64,000 nucleotides of DNA, taken from positions 12,711,001-12,775,000 of the forward strand of contig OU015659.1 of assembly GCA_907165275.2 (NCBI GenBank), given 5' to 3'. This stretch comes from Zygaena filipendulae. Lineage: Eukaryota; Arthropoda; Insecta; Lepidoptera; Zygaenidae. Positions 12,096 to 26,533 of this stretch are shown here, in pieces. The notes beneath the pieces were generated by a model, which worked only from the letters and a program-made list of their open reading frames with translations, was not told the origin of the DNA and made no database searches. The translations under genes and the position numbers were made by a program. Each line of letters starts with the position of its first letter. Within the stretch, counting starts at the first letter, position 1.

Positions 12096-13155
12096 GGGCG
12101 ACGACCACCCCCGCGCGCCCGGCCCCCACAACCGCGGCTATAAAACCCGCCGCGACCGGCGCGCCGGGGTCACTCACCGACGGATTCCTGCGCTACCGCA
12201 CGTTCGCTTTGTACCTCTCCGCAAGGCGCACGTGCCCGGTGACGCTCGAACCCAGCGGTGTGGTGACTATCCACCTCCGCTTCCAGAACATCCACCGTCC
12301 AAACCTTACCTTCGCCGCGCTACGTGCTCGCATTCTGTCGGCCTACCCGGACGCCGCTCTCGCGCCGTCCGGCGACGCCCCACGCTTAACGAGCCCCGTA
12401 GCCCGGTGAATCCCGTAATCCCGTCTTCCCTGTGATACAGACCCCGTCCAGCACAACACGCACATAATCACAACTACGAGCTTCGGCCGGTAACGCTCCC
12501 GTTGCCGACCGTCGCCCGACCTGACACCCGACGTATCGGCGAACTCCAACTCGACCACACCAGCGTTGGACGACCGGGGGACCGGTGTGGCGAGTTTCGG
12601 GTTCGTCGAGGGTCCCACACACTACACCTCGTCGGACCGTGGCCCGTGAACACGAGCGTTGGCAAAAGCAGACCCGTGGTGTAGCTGGCCTCGGCCCCGC
12701 GGGGACTAACCCGCACCGACACGCCTAGTAACTCCAGAACACACCGGACGCCGTCCCGGCGCCCGTACCCCCCGTCTACCATCCCGTCTCGCTCCCCGAC
12801 CGTCTCCGCCGACCGTAGGGCCCGTGTAAACCCTAATTAAGCTAGCCGTAAGTGTGTACTAGTGTTAAGTGCTTGCGAGTGTATATATCCGTGCATGATT
12901 ATAATAAACGGGCAGCCGCCCTCAGTTACCGTAAACCGAGCGTTTCTTTGTGGCTAGGGACCGTCGCACCTTCCTCTCCTCGAAGATATACGATAGCCCG
13001 TGGCCCCCAGGCGAACCCCCCCCCGGGCCACCGCATCGCAATAGTATGTCGGACACGGGCTGTCCATCAGCGCGCGGCGCGGTACCTCGCGAGCCGCGAC
13101 CTGTCCCGCGCCGCGTAGGAGATGCGAGTTGGCGCGACCCCCTATCCACACGGCT
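12096..13155 (+). other. GC-rich region with promoter and poly(A) signals, possibly LTR-derived
   Basis: A TATAAAA box at about 12,138, a short open frame (12,083-12,409) and an AATAAA at about 12,903 inside a C-rich leader resemble a long retroelement LTR or a small noncoding transcription unit. I found no matching second LTR, primer-binding site or pol domain, so this is a weak call. Confidence 0.2.
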
Positions 13156-13529
13156 ACGTGGGTTGTTATCTTCGCCCTTTGTCTATTATCTCCTAACTAC
13201 TGTATTACCTAATATATATAACACGTTTATTTCATAGTAGGTATAATAGATTAGTACAACGGTGGGTTCTCAATATTTTGCGCGGTTATCGTAGATAATA
13301 TATGTAAGTATGTATAAGTATATAATATGACATACATAGACATAGAGTGAGCGAGTGCAGCGGCAGAGTCCGGCGCGGAGGCAATGCTCGCGGGCACTTC
13401 GACGTTGTTTTCAAATTGGCTGCCCTACGGTAAAACAAAGTAATTGCAGCTGAATAAATTTTACAGGAGCAAAAAACCGGAAATTTAAAACATACCTTTT
13501 AACAATTTCGTTAATTTTAATTTCTCTAA

Positions 13530-13768
13530 CCGCCGCACTCAGAGTCGACTTTAATGGTTACTTTGTTAAGTATAGATTTTTAAAACAAAACTGCCGCAAT
13601 CAGACAAGTTTAATAAATTAATGTTAATTGGCGTTTAACTAATTAAGTAACATCTCATTAAAAGCCAATTAACATTAATTTACTAAACGTCTCTGATCGC
13701 GGCAGTTTTATTTAAAAAATCTATACTTAACTAAGTAATCATTAAAGTCGACTCTGAGTGCGGCCGTA
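13530..13768. mobile_element. Fold-back MITE
   Basis: Arms of about 110 bp are inverted copies: CCGCACTCAGAGTCGACTTT and TAAGTATAGATTTTT on the left, and their complements on the right. Both reach a centre built on TAATGTTAATTGGC. The arms differ at scattered sites, so the copy is aged. There is no coding content. Confidence 0.8.
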
Positions 13769-15530
13769 AGACTATAAAATCTTTTTGATATAGTTAAGAT
13801 CAAATGAGTAGGTAGGTAGGTAGCAACGTCCGTAATGCGTGAAAAGTGGCCAAAATATGTACAAAAAACCTTATTTTGCAAAAAAATTGTTATTTTGTTT
13901 TTCCAAAGAGCAGCCGAAATGAACTGTACCACCAACTCAGGTTCCAATAGACAAACTCGGGTTCCAATAGTTTGGAAGTAACAATATACCTACCTAAGTA
14001 AATCGCTTTAGAAATTAGTGTAGGTAAACAACGCAAATCATAATTTATGTTACTCACAGTATTAGGTATACCTACCATTTGTGCTGTGCTAGTAACGAAA
14101 CTTTATATGGCGGCCAGAACTATACCTACCTACTCATTAACTCATTTACCTGAGTAGATATCATTTACGTATTTAACTTGAAAAAGAGGTGTTTATTGTG
14201 AGTGACGCATTTCCACAATACGATTAAAGTGAAGAGGCGTAGAAGACAGTGTTGTCTACTATGGCCCGGGTCTGCTGCGGCGCGACTCGTTCGTTGCCCA
14301 AGCACCGTCGGTCTGTGTACCTATCTGTATGTAGTGAAAGTAGTCATTGTGTCGGTGAAAGAAGCTATAGTTGTATTGTCATGTGCGGTGCGTACTGCCG
14401 TATTCATAGTAAAGTTCAACCGGGCGTGCCGCTGGCGCTGCCTGGCACTACAGAACCGAGACCGTTTCGTTACAAGTATTATTATCATTACAGTGCTGCA
14501 GTGCCAGTGGAGCGACTCGAGTGGACTGACGCGGCGACGACGCGACGACGCGATGACCGCGCGTCCTCGTTAGGAGACAACAGTTCACGTTTACTCAGTA
14601 GTCAGTACTCGCTGATGAACTGAGCCGGCACGAGGGAAATGTGGCCGTTGCTGCCTTTTATCCTAATCCTGCAAGTCATAGCTAAACAATAAATTAAATA
14701 ATTAGACAAGAGTTCCTAAACAGGACACTTATTCTCGATGACCAACAACATTCCTTGCCGATGGCGGGCGTCCCAAAAACACAATTCCGACCGCTCCAGG
14801 TGACAAAATATTAGAAATTATTATTCTGTATACCATAACACACGTTTTAAATGTTTTTTAAAGTGAAACTTCTTTGATCGCGAGGGAAAAACAGTCTTTG
14901 CGGCGTCTTATCTTAACGCGGCGTGTTATGGTCATAGTGAATAAGGGCCCTGAGGCTATATGTAACTTTTGTTTCTATCATTTTTCGGTTGCAATCAAAA
15001 ACCAAGTGGTTTTGCGATTACAATAATTATATACTTTAGGACACCTATAATATCTAGCATTCAACCAAAATAAACTTACTTCAAAAGTTGAAGCTACCTA
15101 AACATAATTATTTAACCACAAAATCGCTATTTCTCTGATTTAAACTGAAATTTGATAGCAACCAAAGTTACATGATTGCCCTGCAGAGCATCAAGACGCC
15201 CTTGGAGCATAGAAGGAGGGCGAGGGGAGTTCGGAACCGTTGCAACGACGCACGCACACAGAGCGTGAAGTAATTTTGATAGCCGCAGCCTACATCGAAG
15301 GTAAAGACGAACAGAAGGGCGTCGTAAAAACATTACAACCTCTAGAACGAGTCGGGTAAGGAACAAGTTGCCGCTGGAAATACCTTCGGAATTTAAATAC
15401 AGTTTTTTTTAGTTTTACTATACCGGTGTAAATTAAACTTGGGAACTTGGGACATTCAAACATCTATATCTATACTAATATAGGTACTGATACTAATATA
15501 TACTAATCTTAATCTTATCTCAATATATCT
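13769..15530. other. Intergenic, nothing firm
   Basis: Mostly AT-rich. Two overlapping open frames at 14,202-14,623 have no recognisable domain. 13,790-14,180 has repeated TACCTACC/GTAGGTAG words common in Lepidoptera intergenic DNA. Confidence 0.4.
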
Positions 15531-15534
15531 TATC

Positions 15535-16560
15535 TAATATATATAAATCACGTGTCACGTTGTTTGTCCGCGATGGACTCCGAAACTACTGAACAGATTT
15601 AAAAAAAATTTTGCAACCATTTATAATATGGTCCAACTTAAAAGATAGGATAGTTTTTATCCCGGAATTCCCTCGGGAACTGAAGGACATAGAGTACTTT
15701 TTTCCCGCAACCTCCGCGGGAACTCCGAAATTACCGCGGATGAAATCGCGGGGGACAGCTAGTATAATATAATAAAGAGCAAAAGTTTGTAAAATTGTGG
15801 GTTTGTGAGTTTGTGAGTTTGTGACGTTGTAGGGGGTAATCTCTGGATCTACTGAACCGATTTTGAAAATTCTTTCACTTATAGGAAGCTGCAGTGACCC
15901 TGAGTGTCATAGGGTACTTTTGATTCCGGAATTCCCGCGGGAACTCAGAATTTCCCGCGGGTAAAACCACGGGGGAACAACTATCTTTAGATCTACTGAA
16001 CCGATTTTGAAAATTTTTTCGCTTATAGGGAGCTAGTGATCCAAAGTAATACAGGGTACTTTTTATCCCGGAATTGCAGTGATCCTGAGTGACATAGGGT
16101 ACTTTTTATCCCGGGATTCCCGCGGGAGCTCCGGAGTTCCGAGTTTGTGAGGTTCTAATCTCTGGAACTACTGAACCGATTTTGAAAAAAATTTCACCTA
16201 TAAGAAGCTTAAGTGATCCTGAACTACGGTGCTTTTTACCCCGGAATCCTCGCGAGTACTCCGAAATACCGCGGGTGACACCGCGGGGGTTAGCTAGTCT
16301 TCTATATACTTATATAAAATCCTTTGTCCTGAATGACTGATGGATCAACGCACAGCCTAAACCGCTGATCGTAGAGACCTGAAACTTGGAGGGTGTGTTC
16401 TTTGTATGACGTGTGCATCCGATAAGGATTTTTGAAAATGAACCCCTAAGGGGATGAAAAGGTGTTGAAAAGTTTGTATGGAACAATCCCGCGGGAACTT
16501 AGAAATTATCGCGGGTGAAACCGCGCGGGACAGCTAGTCTATAAATAAAACCAGCCACGT
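15535..16560. repeat. Cluster of CTAGCTG / CCCGCGG dispersed repeat fragments
   Basis: 15,540-15,770 closely matches 8826-9056. 15,780-16,300 contains three tandem-like degenerate units built on ACTGAACCGATTTTGAAAA, GGGTACTTTT and CCGGAATTCCCGCGGGAA. 16,310-16,560 is another unit ending GGGACAGCTAGT. These are nested fragments of one abundant family. Confidence 0.6.
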
Positions 16561-16627
16561 GCGAGGCGGACTCGCGCTCCGGAGGTTCTAGTCCTGGCGG
16601 GTACATGTTAGTAGAATAAATATGTAG

Positions 16628-16663
16628 GACTCGATTCCCGTGACGGATCACGGGAATCGAGTC
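16628..16663. repeat. Perfect 16-bp inverted repeat
   Basis: GACTCGATTCCCGTGA, loop CGGA, then the exact complement. It sits between repeat fragments. It could be a terminator-like hairpin or a leftover transposon end. Confidence 0.6.
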
Positions 16664-16689
16664 TGGACGCTTGCCTATTTATTATTATT

Positions 16690-17150
16690 AGGTATACTAG
16701 CTAGTGGCTGTTCCCCGCGGAAATTTCGGAGTTATCGCGGGATTCCAGGATAAACTATACGCATACACCTTTGACCTTTCTATTGAATCACTCTTATCTA
16801 TTGGTGAAAACCGCATGAAAATCCGTTCAGAAGTTTTTGAGTTTGTCGCGAACAGACAGGCAGACTAACGCGCGACGTGGCGAGGGACTTTGTTGTATAA
16901 GTAATATGTAAGGACTAGCTGTTCCCCGCGGCTTCTTCCGCATTCATTTCAGAGTTCCCACCGTAATTCCGGTATAAATAGTACTCTATGTACGGGAAGT
17001 TCATAGGGTACTTTAACACCTTGTAACCTTTTGTAACCCCTGACAAAGTGTATGCTAAATTTCATGGTGATCGGTTGAGCCGTTAAGGCGTGAAAGCGTA
17101 GGTAACTAACAACCAAATAAACTCTCATTCGTATATTATCTAGTCCTGTA
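16690..17150. repeat. More CTAGCTGTTCCCCGCGG-type repeat fragments
   Basis: Two units start near 16,697 (CTAGCTAGTGGCTGTTCCCCG) and 16,914 (ACTAGCTGTTCCCCGCGG). They contain GAACAGACAGGCAGAC and TGGTGATCGGTTGAGC blocks, which are typical of the family. Confidence 0.55.
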
Positions 17151-17371
17151 AAAATATTTTCAATCAAGGAAAAAGAACACTTCCCCACATCGGATAGGTA
17201 CGTCATTGTTTTGCCATTTTTTTTTAATTTACTTCATTATAACTAGTCACACTCGAGTTGCCAACTTTAAACGATAATAATAATTATGCTGACGCGCCAT
17301 CGAGCTGAGCTGCCGTGGACCGAGTTGTTCTTAGGGTGATCCAATGAGGAGTACCCCACAGCATTGCATAA

Positions 17372-18519
17372 TAGGGGAAGGGGGGGCATGACGGGGTCAC
17401 GAGGTAAGACGGGGTACTGCACATATACAAGAAACCAGACGTTTGTGGATAGAAAGCAATAAGGCAATGGGAAGCCTCATTCGACCAACGGTCAGCGCGA
17501 GAGAAATTGTGAGTGGAAATGCAGGCGTCTTTTGTTTACAAACGGAAAACTGTTTTAACGTTTTGACGATCCAATTTTGTGTAAGGTCAAACGTCATTAT
17601 TTTAAGGTAATTATTATCACCACATTTATGTCTTTTTGATCTTTGTTTACCAGTTTTGTTTATTTTGATATGGTATGGTGTTTGTATGAATCCGTTAAAC
17701 ATTTATTAGTGAAATTTATTTTCTGTTTAAATTTACCTTTTGAGGCAAGATATTTGGTGTGGGGCATGATAGGGCATTGGGGCAAAATGGGGTTGTGGGT
17801 CTGGGTTCATTTAAATTTCTAAATAAATAACATTAGCTAATTTTCTTTTAGGTTAAATCACGGTACGTACTTACAAGAAAAAAAAACAAAAGAGGAGAGT
17901 GGTCGACAGATGCTATTAAAACAGCTATAGTTAAAGTTTTAAGCGAAAAGATGGGATGCAAAAAATTACTTCTGCATACAAAGTGGCTCAGACAACTTAA
18001 GAGCAATATGTTAAGAAACTGAAGGAAGGTGGTGAAGTTACTATTAGTTTACATTTTAATCTCGAAAAAATCTACATTTACACCTAAAGAAGAAGACGAA
18101 ATAGGAGAATATCTGAAATATATGGAAAACCATCTTTTTGAACTAATAACTACCTAATGAATTAGAACGCCTAGCATATCAATTGACAGTTAAAAATAAA
18201 AAGACAAAGGTGTGGACAATGAAGATCTGGAGAAAATACCCATTTGTTTGTTTTGTGAGAATGATTAGCCTTCCCCATCTTGCCCCAATTTCACTACCCC
18301 ATCATACCCCATAGTATGGGGCAAGATGGTTTTTCATAATGTTCCTATTAATAATTCATTATTAAAAAATGTGATAAGTTGATATTTCAAAGACTGTACC
18401 AAATCATAGTTAGATTAATGACAGAACGTACCATAAATTAATAAGAGTTATAAACACAGTGATTATGCTGTATTTTTGTTATTTCCCTTAGCTACCCCAT
18501 CATACCCCCCCTTCCCCTA
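17372..18519 (+). mobile_element. Decayed pogo/Tigger-like DNA transposon
   Basis: The inverted ends are TAGGGGAAGGGGGGGCATGA on the left and the complement of TAGGGGAAGGGGGGGTATGA on the right, with TA at both borders as expected of the Tc1/mariner-pogo group. Inner sub-ends rich in GGGGCAAGATGG repeat near 17,760 and 18,280-18,330. It is 1.15 kb, too short for a full transposase. Confidence 0.68.
17880..18270 (+). pseudogene. Remnant of pogo-like transposase N-terminal region
   Basis: The stretch KKKQKRGEWSTDAIKTAIV resembles the start of a Pipsqueak/CENP-B type helix-turn-helix. After a frameshift, TFTPKEEDEIGEYLKYME then ENHLFEL resembles the next DNA-binding half. Stops and frameshifts interrupt it and the DDE domain is missing. 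Confidence 0.5.
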
Positions 18520-19582
18520 AGTATATACATTGTAGAATCTTTACCGAGAGCTTGTTTGTAAACTTTCGTGAAAGTTTTTTTTACAAATGATTACCTATAC
18601 CTACTAATTAACCATTGAATACACGAACTTTTAACATATACCTACTTACTTATTATAATGGATGACGTTTTGACTTCTGGTACGGACACAATCTAGATGG
18701 AGTAGAACCTTAATTTACTATATTTACCTACTGTTAAAATATTTAGGAGAAAATGGATTTTTGGATAAACTTTTTTTGAGTGTTGATAAAAGTGTCGCCG
18801 GCCGGAGTACTCACGTGTTGAGTTCGAGCCTCGAGCTGCACTCACATGTCGCTGCGCGGGAACGGCGACGTTAGGGTACACTTCTCACTCGCGAGTCGCG
18901 GCAAGTTCGTGCGGCACGGAGCTACGCGGCTCTACGGCGTAGAGGTACAGTCGCGGCCGGGCGCCGACTGCCGCTGCTACCGACCGCCGGCTCGCGCAGT
19001 GGCGCACCGGAGCGGAGACCGGGCCGCCGCCGCCGCCACACTCCACTGGGCCATCTCTGTACTTGGTACTACTCCTATCATGAGTAAGTTTAGTAGCTAT
19101 ATAGGTAGGTAATGTAATGCAAGGTCTACTAACCTACAAAATATGTACAATAATATAATAAATCCGAATGTTAGTTTGATCGTTACGCTTTCATGCCTTA
19201 ACCGATTCGTTGCGGATGACTCTACAGGCGTGTCATCAATCATTATAACATACCCCTACAACTTGTTGATAACACAAAAGATTTGCTAAATACCATGCGC
19301 AACAAAGACATTCTATAATAAAGGAGGATAGGAGGATATCATTGATGCGCAACTATTAGTTAAACCCTACTGACGTACCTGCCTATACTTATAACTGAGT
19401 ATAGGTAGCTACGTCAAATATTCATTATTCACCATACACACTCACACGCGCGCACACACACACCCACAGATAACTACCTACGCTAAAAAACCATCATAAT
19501 TAATTTAATTTTTATTAGTTTAGAAAAAGATTCCTACCTAGTTAGGATAGGTAGCTACTTAACTAAATAAATATAAATTAAA
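18520..19582. other. Intergenic with a GC-rich island
   Basis: A GC-rich island at 18,795-19,055 contains an open frame without recognisable features; it might be an upstream exon or promoter. A CA-rich tract lies at 19,439-19,466. Confidence 0.35.
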
Positions 19583-19925
19583 TAACAAAAAAATTTAAAC
19601 CGACTTCCAAAAATACAAAACTAAAAATAACAAAATACCGATTTAATCCAAAAGACAAAAACACACGTAATATTATTATTGGTTTGTGCTACCACTAATC
19701 GGTTTGAATTCGGTGACAAGCCCGCTGCTGGTGTCCGCCCACTTGGGTTGTTCTGCTTACGACTTAGCCCATCTACCACCTCCATATTTGGCTTGTCACC
19801 GACTTCATACCCATCAGTGGTAGCACAAACCGATAATAATATTACGTGTGTTTGGATTAAATCGGTATTTTGTTATTTTTAGTTTTTTAGTTTTGTTTTT
19901 GGAAGTCGGTTTTAATTTTTTTGTT
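19583..19925. mobile_element. Fold-back element with AAACCGACTTCC ends
   Basis: The left arm runs AAACCGACTTCCAAAAA ... ACCGATTTAATCC ... GGTTTGTGCTACCACT. The right arm is its inverted copy, arms about 120 bp. The centre is unique (19,700-19,790). The AACCGACTTCC end is seen on other repeats in this window. Confidence 0.75.
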
Positions 19926-20149
19926 AAAATTTTGTTTATTTTTCGCTTTTAAGTGACTTAGTTCGTAATTTCTCTAAGTTACAATAGCCTAATGTCAACT
20001 GCTCATCACCTTTTACAAAATATTGCTTTTCCCGACGCAGGGACGTTAATTGTTGAAGAGTTCTAGTACATCACCATCAGTTCCACTTCACGTCATATAC
20101 AGTGTGACGGGCGTTAGTTGTTTAGAAACCATATTAAAATTAACGATTC

Positions 20150-20745
20150 GGAACCCGTGAAATACTTACCTATTATTGAGTAGTTCCGAAATTTTGCTTT
20201 CCGAAAGCAAATAAACGATTTACTATAAAAAATACAAAAATCGCTATAGGTGTACCCATAATTTTTGAAGACTTCCCTCGATTACTCCAAAATCCCATCA
20301 TCAGATCTCAACTTGGTGACAATAGAATCAATTTGAGAGTATCCCCTTTCAAACAAAAAAACAATTTTCGAAATCGCTTCAATCGGAACCCGTGAAATAC
20401 GTATTATTGTTGAGTAATTCCAATGACCATCTCTGGTCTTCATCATCAGTTCCACTTCTTCAAATTTTGCTTTTCAAAAGCAAATGAACGATTTACTATA
20501 AAAAATACCTAAATCGCTATAGGTGTGCCTATAATTTTTGAAGAATTCCCTCGATTTCTCCAAGATCCCATCATCAGATCTGGACTTGGTGGCAATGGGA
20601 CCTAATTGGGAGTATACCCTTTCAAACAAAAAAAGAATTTTCCAAATCGGTCCAACCGTCTTCGAGTAATCGGTTAACATACATAAAAAAAAAAACATAC
20701 ATACAATCGAACATAGAACCTCCTCCTTTTTGGAAGTCGGTTAAA
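20150..20745. repeat. Repeat with duplicated internal module
   Basis: A module including CGGAACCCGTGAAATAC, CCCTCGAT and CCCATCATCAGATCT occurs twice (about 20,150-20,380 and 20,385-20,640). It ends in the same GAACCTCCTCCTTTTTGGAA tail seen near 11,500. Class unknown. Confidence 0.5.
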
Positions 20746-21812
20746 AAAAAATCTGTATTATACAGAACAATGAGGCTCTAAGTTGACTATGCTATATTAT
20801 AGGTAGGTACCTAATACGGGTTCACTCATTGCCAATACTCACTTATTTTATGAGTATTTATTGTATCGATATTTTTTTATGGTCTAAAGATGAAATAAGT
20901 ACCTAAACTTATTACATATTTATAATAAATTGGAACCAATTTAGGGTCGGTAGGGTTTTAGTAGGTACCTATTCAATAATGCCTACCTTCGGTTGTCAGC
21001 TAAATATGCTATGAGGCTAACGTCGAGTCGGAGTTTCAAAAGGTTGACAGCTAAGCTGTGGCACAGCTTAGCTGTCAAGCTGTTAAGTTTGTCGTGGAAA
21101 CCAGGGAAATGAGGTAGGTGTACACTAGGTACCTACATATGACATTAGGGTTACGGGGTTTACCTAATCGGCTCCAGCTAAAACTAAAAATCGACCTTCG
21201 GTCGAACAAATCGCAGCATTCCTGGGCCTAGTTGCATGTGCAATGTGCATCCAGATTCCAGCTTAGTGTTATAACTGGTAAGTATACGTAATCGTGCGAG
21301 GTCGAAAGTCTGTGAATGTAACTTGTAGGTACTGAATATTATATAATCATTACATACGATTGAACCGAGTTTCCTTTTTGAAACGAGAACCTGAAATTCG
21401 TTATTTTGATACCTAACCCCATTTCTAAACTTTTTACGTATTTTAAGCCTTAACCATTCAATGGATCATCATGAAATTCCGCATACCTATCAACTTAAAT
21501 GTCTTACTTTAATTAGTTAATAATATAATGCTTTGCCTGTAAGCAGTTGGTATGCCAATAAAATAAAAAAATAAATAGGGGTACAGAAAAGGACAAAGGG
21601 TTATTCTCAGACGGGGTTATTTTACTTTCATCCAGAAAAAATACTGTTCATGAGAGACAAAGAAAAAATGATTTACTAAAACGCGGGAACCAGCAGCCAG
21701 CTAGGGTTGTTTTTATTATTTCACTAACCCCCATAAGTAATACTCTTGAAGGAAACCAAATGAAACGAGCCACTGTTTTTAACTTAATTTATTATTCAAC
21801 ATTTAAGTCATC
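20746..21812. other. Intergenic, nothing recognised
   Basis: AT-rich, with simple words such as GTAGGTACCTA. No ORF or repeat boundary that I can defend. Its right end should include the 3' UTR of RPL38. Confidence 0.4.
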
Positions 21813-25051
<3,239 letters not shown>

Positions 25052-25237
25052 GACTATTAAAGTGGGCTGTCTCGCCTGAAAAACAACAATTTTTATTAAA
25101 ATATGTTAGTGCACTTGCAAGTTACAACAGAATATTAACAGATGATGATTAAAAACAACTAAAATAAATTCTTTTGCGAGGATTACTATAGATTTTCGTT
25201 GTAAAATTTAATCACAAAAATGTACACTGTTGCTCAC

Positions 25238-25257
25238 CTGTCAAGCAGAGTCAAAAG
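25238..25257 (-). promoter_or_regulatory. Probable RPL38 5'-TOP leader exon
   Basis: On the minus strand CTTTTGACTCTGCTTGACAG is followed by a GTGAGC donor. The downstream acceptor near 25,076 (tttttcag) precedes the start codon. A pyrimidine-led leader is characteristic of translationally controlled ribosomal protein mRNAs. Confidence 0.5.
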
Positions 25258-26533
25258 AAAATAAATAACCCCGATTCTCTATAATCTATTTGATATTTTT
25301 ACTCTGTAGTCTGTGTTCACTTCTTTTTTTTTATTATTTATTTACGGCATTGGCTACTAACCCATCAGCCAAAATGTTACACAAAATTGAAAATAGAAAA
25401 AAGAAAAAATAAGCACAAAATGAAGTAAAATAATCAAACATGTGAATTAAACTTAAACTTAAAATAAAAACATTTCGTAACTTTAAACATAAAACTATTT
25501 ATATTTAAATAAAACATCATAAAACTAACATAGGTACTTACCTGTTTGTTTGAAGTTTGTTTTTTATAGTCCTTCAGTGATTCTGACCCACCAATTCTCG
25601 CCACCTCCGAAAAAATCTCAAACTCGAGTTTGCTGTTCGATCCAGTCACAAACTACTTAGAGATCGTAGACGGAAAATAACTATTATATCTATATCTATT
25701 CTCCGTCCACGTTAGAGATCCAGTCGAGCACAAATTTTCGATACTCGAACATTTTTTCGTATCTCCTATTCTCAACACAAATCGAACTAGACTTCGAGTT
25801 AAGAAATTGTGTCGATTGTGTCGATTGTGTCAATTGTGTCAATATTTCAAAAATAGCGCTTAACTGTGAAAGATCTACTAAAAATCATCAATGATTGCCA
25901 AAATATTCCACTTTTAATTGTGAAACAGAACTTTGCAACGAAACACCAATCACAGCCACGCAACATATTACGTCACTTGTACACAGTGACGGTCGTCAGT
26001 TTTATTTCTTTGTTTTGCAAATTAGTTTATCGTGATTAATATTCTATGAATATGGTGGATCTTGCATAATAGTGATCCATTAGTGATGAGCAGTGTGTGG
26101 AAACAATGAAATGGGGCGTTCATCGGTAGGTTGTCATTTACTTTACAACTTCCCACAGAGCGTCCTATTAATTGCTGCCAAATAGTTCCGGTAAATTGGT
26201 GCCAAAAGTTCCGGTAATCGTTCTGGTTTGTACTTATAAATAACTTCAGAAGAAGAAACATACAACTGAATTGGCTGTATGGACTTAAATTCCTTTGCCT
26301 TCTCCAAAAGGAGTAAATTTAACAAAAAAAATGTCGAATGTCGATTCAAAAACAATGGTTCCCTAATTATGGAATTATTTAATTGTAAAGCATTATTTTG
26401 TAACTTTCTAAAGTAAATGTCCTAACTAGACAGTTTCAAGTCGAGGAGGAATGCGAGAGCTTGCGGCCGGCACTACCTCGTGCGCAGCCGAAGGCAATGC
26501 TATGCCGGTGGCGTCGGCGAAGAAGATCGTTCG
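25258..26533. other. Intergenic between divergent RPL38 and Sirt7
   Basis: About 1.3 kb that should hold both promoters. A 9-bp tandem repeat (ATTGTGTCG/ATTGTGTCA, about four copies) is at 25,806-25,846. A 70-codon minus frame at 26,143-26,355 has no features I recognise. Confidence 0.5.

Noticed and set aside
14202..14623. Two overlapping frames of about 124 codons as a gene
   Set aside because: Composition typical of GC-rich intergenic DNA; no domain, conserved motif or convincing start.
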